A stretch of DNA of 7,826 nt from Zoogloeaceae bacterium (GTDB taxonomy: Bacteria; Pseudomonadota; Gammaproteobacteria; Burkholderiales; Rhodocyclaceae), in the NCBI GenBank assembly GCA_015657735.1, contig SSSX01000008.1, forward strand, positions 1-7,826. Direction: 5' to 3'. The position numbers were made by a program, and so were the translations under genes. This document shows, piece after piece, positions 6,246 through 7,826 of this stretch (positions are counted from its first letter, which is position 1; each line of letters starts with the position of its first letter). The notes under the pieces are model-generated. The model ran no database searches, was not told where the DNA came from, and saw nothing but the letters and a program-made list of their open reading frames with translations.

Positions 6246-7298
6246 TCAGTGCGTATGCCCTCGATGGTGCGCATCGGGGAAATGGGCATGGATGTGCACC
6301 ATCGGCTCATGCCGATGCCGGTGGGCGTGTCGGGTGCCGGGCGGAACGGGCGTGTCGTGCGGGTGCTGGTGGTGCTCGTCATGGACATGTTGATGGCTGT
6401 GTTCCATCGCTTCGTGGGCATGTTGATGCTCATGCCGTTCGGCGAGGTGCAGCCCGATACCCAGCGCCATCAGCGCACCGGCAAGCAGAAGCGGGAGCGT
6501 GACCGGCTCGCCGCCCGATACCGCGAGGATGGCGCCGAAAAACGGGGCCACCGAGAAATACGCCCCGGCGCGGGCGGCGCCCAAATGCCGCATGCCGACG
6601 ACGAAGAGAACGAGACTGACACCGTAAGCCAGCAAACCGACCACCAAGGCTGCCTGGACTGACCACCAGCCGGGCATTTTGGCGCCCAGCAGCAGCCCCA
6701 GCACGAGGTTGACGCTGCCGGCCACCGAACCCTTGACCGCCGCAATCCAGGTCGCGTCGGCCAGCGCCACCTTGCGCGTCAGGTTGTTGTCGATGGCCCA
6801 GCACGCGCAGGCGCCGAGAATGGCCAGTGCAGGCCAGGCGCCGGCAAACCGCGCGTCACCCGGCCAGCTCAGAATCGCCGCACCGCCGGCAATGGCGAGC
6901 ATGCCCAGCGCGATGCGCCGGTCGACGTTCTCCTTGAAGACCGCCCACGCGAGCAGCGCGGTCAGCACACCTTCGGCATTCAGCAAGAGCGCGGCCCCGG
7001 ATGCCGGCATTCCGGTGAGGCCGAACATCAGCAGCACCGGCCCAATCACTCCGCCGGTCAGGACCGCGCAGGCAAACCAGCCCGCCTCACCCGGCTGAAG
7101 TGAAACCGGCTGCGCATGGGTCGCCAGATGGTACAGGCCCAAACCCATCCCGGAGCCCAGGTACAACAGCCCGGCGAGCATCCAGGGACTCGCATCTCGC
7201 AGCAGCCATTTGGCAATCGGCGCACTGGCGCCAAACAGCAAGGCGGCGGCGAGGGCGGCGACAACGCCTGGATTGAAGGCAGGACTTCGGGGATTCAT
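6246..7298 (-). CDS. EamA/DMT-family transporter with histidine-rich C-terminal tail
   Basis: Inner-membrane protein of 350 residues. Residues 1-285 have about ten hydrophobic segments in two similar halves, as in the EamA (drug/metabolite transporter) family: GVVAALAAALLFGASAPIAKWLL opens as a family-like first helix (split here as GVVAALAAALLFG and ASAPIAKWLL), GPVLLMFGLTGMPASGAALL and LTALLAWAVFKENVDRR end the first half, and LGAARAGAYFSVAPFFGAIL is the matching part of the second. Residues 286-350 form a hydrophilic tail with 23 His of 65 (for example HEHQHAH, HRHRHEP, HIHAHFP), ending GHTH. Such a tail suggests binding of divalent metal, so metal export or sensing is plausible but the substrate is unknown. 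The ATG at 7298 is chosen because translation then opens directly into the first helix. The frame is open to 7490, but an extension would overlap the divergent chrB. No strong Shine-Dalgarno. Divergent from chrB. Confidence 0.88.
   Translation of the reverse strand: MNPRSPAFNPGVVAALAAALLFGASAPIAKWLLRDASPWMLAGLLYLGSGMGLGLYHLATHAQPVSLQPGEAGWFACAVLTGGVIGPVLLMFGLTGMPASGAALLLNAEGVLTALLAWAVFKENVDRRIALGMLAIAGGAAILSWPGDARFAGAWPALAILGACACWAIDNNLTRKVALADATWIAAVKGSVAGSVNLVLGLLLGAKMPGWWSVQAALVVGLLAYGVSLVLFVVGMRHLGAARAGAYFSVAPFFGAILAVSGGEPVTLPLLLAGALMALGIGLHLAERHEHQHAHEAMEHSHQHVHDEHHQHPHDTPVPPGTRHAHRHRHEPMVHIHAHFPDAHHRGHTH
6249..6443 (-). other. Histidine-rich tail of the DMT transporter
   Basis: This segment encodes residues 286-350 of the transporter: 23 His in 65 positions, mostly as HxH and HH pairs, with acidic residues (E, D) and Met mixed in. 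It follows the last membrane helix directly. The two His clusters (about 289-314 and 324-350) are separated by a proline-rich linker, TPVPPGT. The pattern resembles metal-binding loops of zinc, nickel or cobalt transporters; metal binding is inferred. Confidence 0.8.
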
Positions 7299-7410
7299 GG
7301 CGGCGGAAACGAAAGCGTGGACCGATTGTGGCACGAGCCTGAAGCTCCAGCCTGATGTGTAGCTCAAGAATGAAGTTGTAGAGATATCTACGTAATTGTA
7401 GAGTGTAATC
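7299..7410. promoter_or_regulatory. Divergent control region with TGTAG repeats
   Basis: A 112-bp gap between two divergent genes, with its chrB-proximal third clearly AT-rich against the GC-rich surroundings. TGTAG occurs at 7358-7362, 7377-7381 and 7397-7401, spaced 19 and 20 bp; the last two copies share TTGTAGAG. The middle copy is half of an inverted repeat, GTAG-N6-CTAC (7378-7391). A weak chrB promoter can be drawn as TTGTAG (7376-7381), 17 bp, TAGAGT (7399-7404), so the repeats would sit on the -35 and -10 boxes, as expected for an operator. On the minus strand TACAAT (7395-7400) could serve as a -10 box towards the transporter, without a clear -35. ChrB itself is the obvious candidate ligand; this is inference. 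Confidence 0.5.
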
Positions 7411-7826
7411 ATGAAAACATGGATTGCACTCATTTCCAGCCTGCCCACCGGGAATGCGACCGCCCGCATGCGTGCCTGGCGCAGCCTCAAGGCTTCGGGC
7501 GCCGCGGTCCTGCGGGATGGCGTCTATCTGATGCCGGAACGCGAGGATTGCCGGGAGACGCTGGACACCGTGGCTGCGGATGTTCTGGCGGCGGGCGGGA
7601 CCGCGTGGGTGGTCCGTCTCGAAGAACCCAAGGAAGGCAATTTCATCGCCTTGTTCGACCGTCGCGCCGACCTTGCCAGCCTGCTTGGCGACATCGTTGT
7701 TGCCCGCGACAGGCTGACCCCGGACACCGCCAATGAAACGCTGAAACAGGCCCGGAAGCTGCGCAAAGCCTTTGGCAATCTGGCCGCCATCGACTTCTTT
7801 CCCGGCGAGGCGCAAAAGCAGGCCGA
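7411..7826 (+). CDS. chrB: Chromate resistance regulator ChrB (N-terminal part, cut by window edge)
   Basis: The first 138 codons of a ChrB-type protein, open to the right edge; the family is usually about 300 residues, so roughly half is seen. The N-terminal signature is clear: WIALISSLPTGNATARMRAW (4-23), SLKASGAAVLRDGVYLMPE (25-43), and the AGGTAWVVRLEEP strand (about 61-73). A helical region rich in charged residues follows (LKQARKLRKAFG). ChrB is known in other bacteria as a chromate-responsive regulator of the chr operon, usually upstream of the chromate exporter gene chrA; whether chrA follows lies outside the window. The start ATG at 7411 has only a weak GAG upstream (7401-7403). Divergent from the His-rich transporter, with which it shares a candidate operator region. 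Confidence 0.87.
   Translation, partial: MKTWIALISSLPTGNATARMRAWRSLKASGAAVLRDGVYLMPEREDCRETLDTVAADVLAAGGTAWVVRLEEPKEGNFIALFDRRADLASLLGDIVVARDRLTPDTANETLKQARKLRKAFGNLAAIDFFPGEAQKQA

Noticed and set aside
6184..6253. 9-bp inverted repeat CGCACTGAG / CTCAGTGCG flanking 52 bp, the right arm covering the transporter stop codon
   Set aside because: Arms do not extend, no target-site duplication or T-run is seen, and a match of this size is not unlikely by chance.
5993..6433. A 146-codon minus-strand open frame across the gap and the transporter's tail
   Set aside because: Its N-terminal part is another frame of the His-rich tail and the remainder shows no domain; the integrase-like reading on the plus strand is better.
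7299..7490. A 64-residue N-terminal extension of the DMT transporter
   Set aside because: It would overlap the divergent chrB coding sequence and the control region, and the extension does not look like a family N-terminus or a signal peptide.

Overview
The window is very GC-rich, compact bacterial DNA. The IleS, RibF, Tgt and QueA proteins are of the usual proteobacterial kind, and a ChrB-type gene follows. A betaproteobacterium, perhaps Rhodocyclales-like, is my best guess. The organism call is inference from composition and gene content, because no database could be searched.

Left part (1-5836, all on the minus strand): a housekeeping block transcribed right to left, queA -> tgt -> ribF -> ileS. 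queA and tgt overlap by 4 nt (ATGA) and encode the last steps of queuosine tRNA modification. A good sigma70-like promoter overlaps the tgt stop codon and reads into ribF (FMN/FAD synthesis) and ileS (isoleucyl-tRNA synthetase). ileS lacks only its C-terminal zinc-binding end, which lies beyond the left edge.

Middle (5837-6245): a tRNA-Leu with anticodon CAA, plus strand, has its own promoter and an encoded CCA. About 265 bp without an intact gene follow. This stretch holds an 11-bp tandem repeat inside a larger inverted repeat. It also holds a ribosome-binding site and start codon followed by 18 codons resembling the N-terminus of a phage-type tyrosine integrase, broken by a TAG at codon 12. 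I read it as the scar of an element once integrated at the tRNA.

Right part (6246-7826): a divergent pair. On the minus strand is an EamA/DMT-type membrane transporter with a 65-residue C-terminal tail holding 23 histidines. On the plus strand is the start of chrB, a chromate-resistance regulator, cut by the right edge. Their 112-bp shared intergenic region is AT-rich at the chrB end and carries three TGTAG motifs at 19-20 bp spacing, a plausible operator. The pair looks like an accessory metal/oxyanion-response module next to the tRNA. The His-rich transporter beside chrB, its candidate operator and the integrase relic are the parts most worth following up. I see no wholly new system here.
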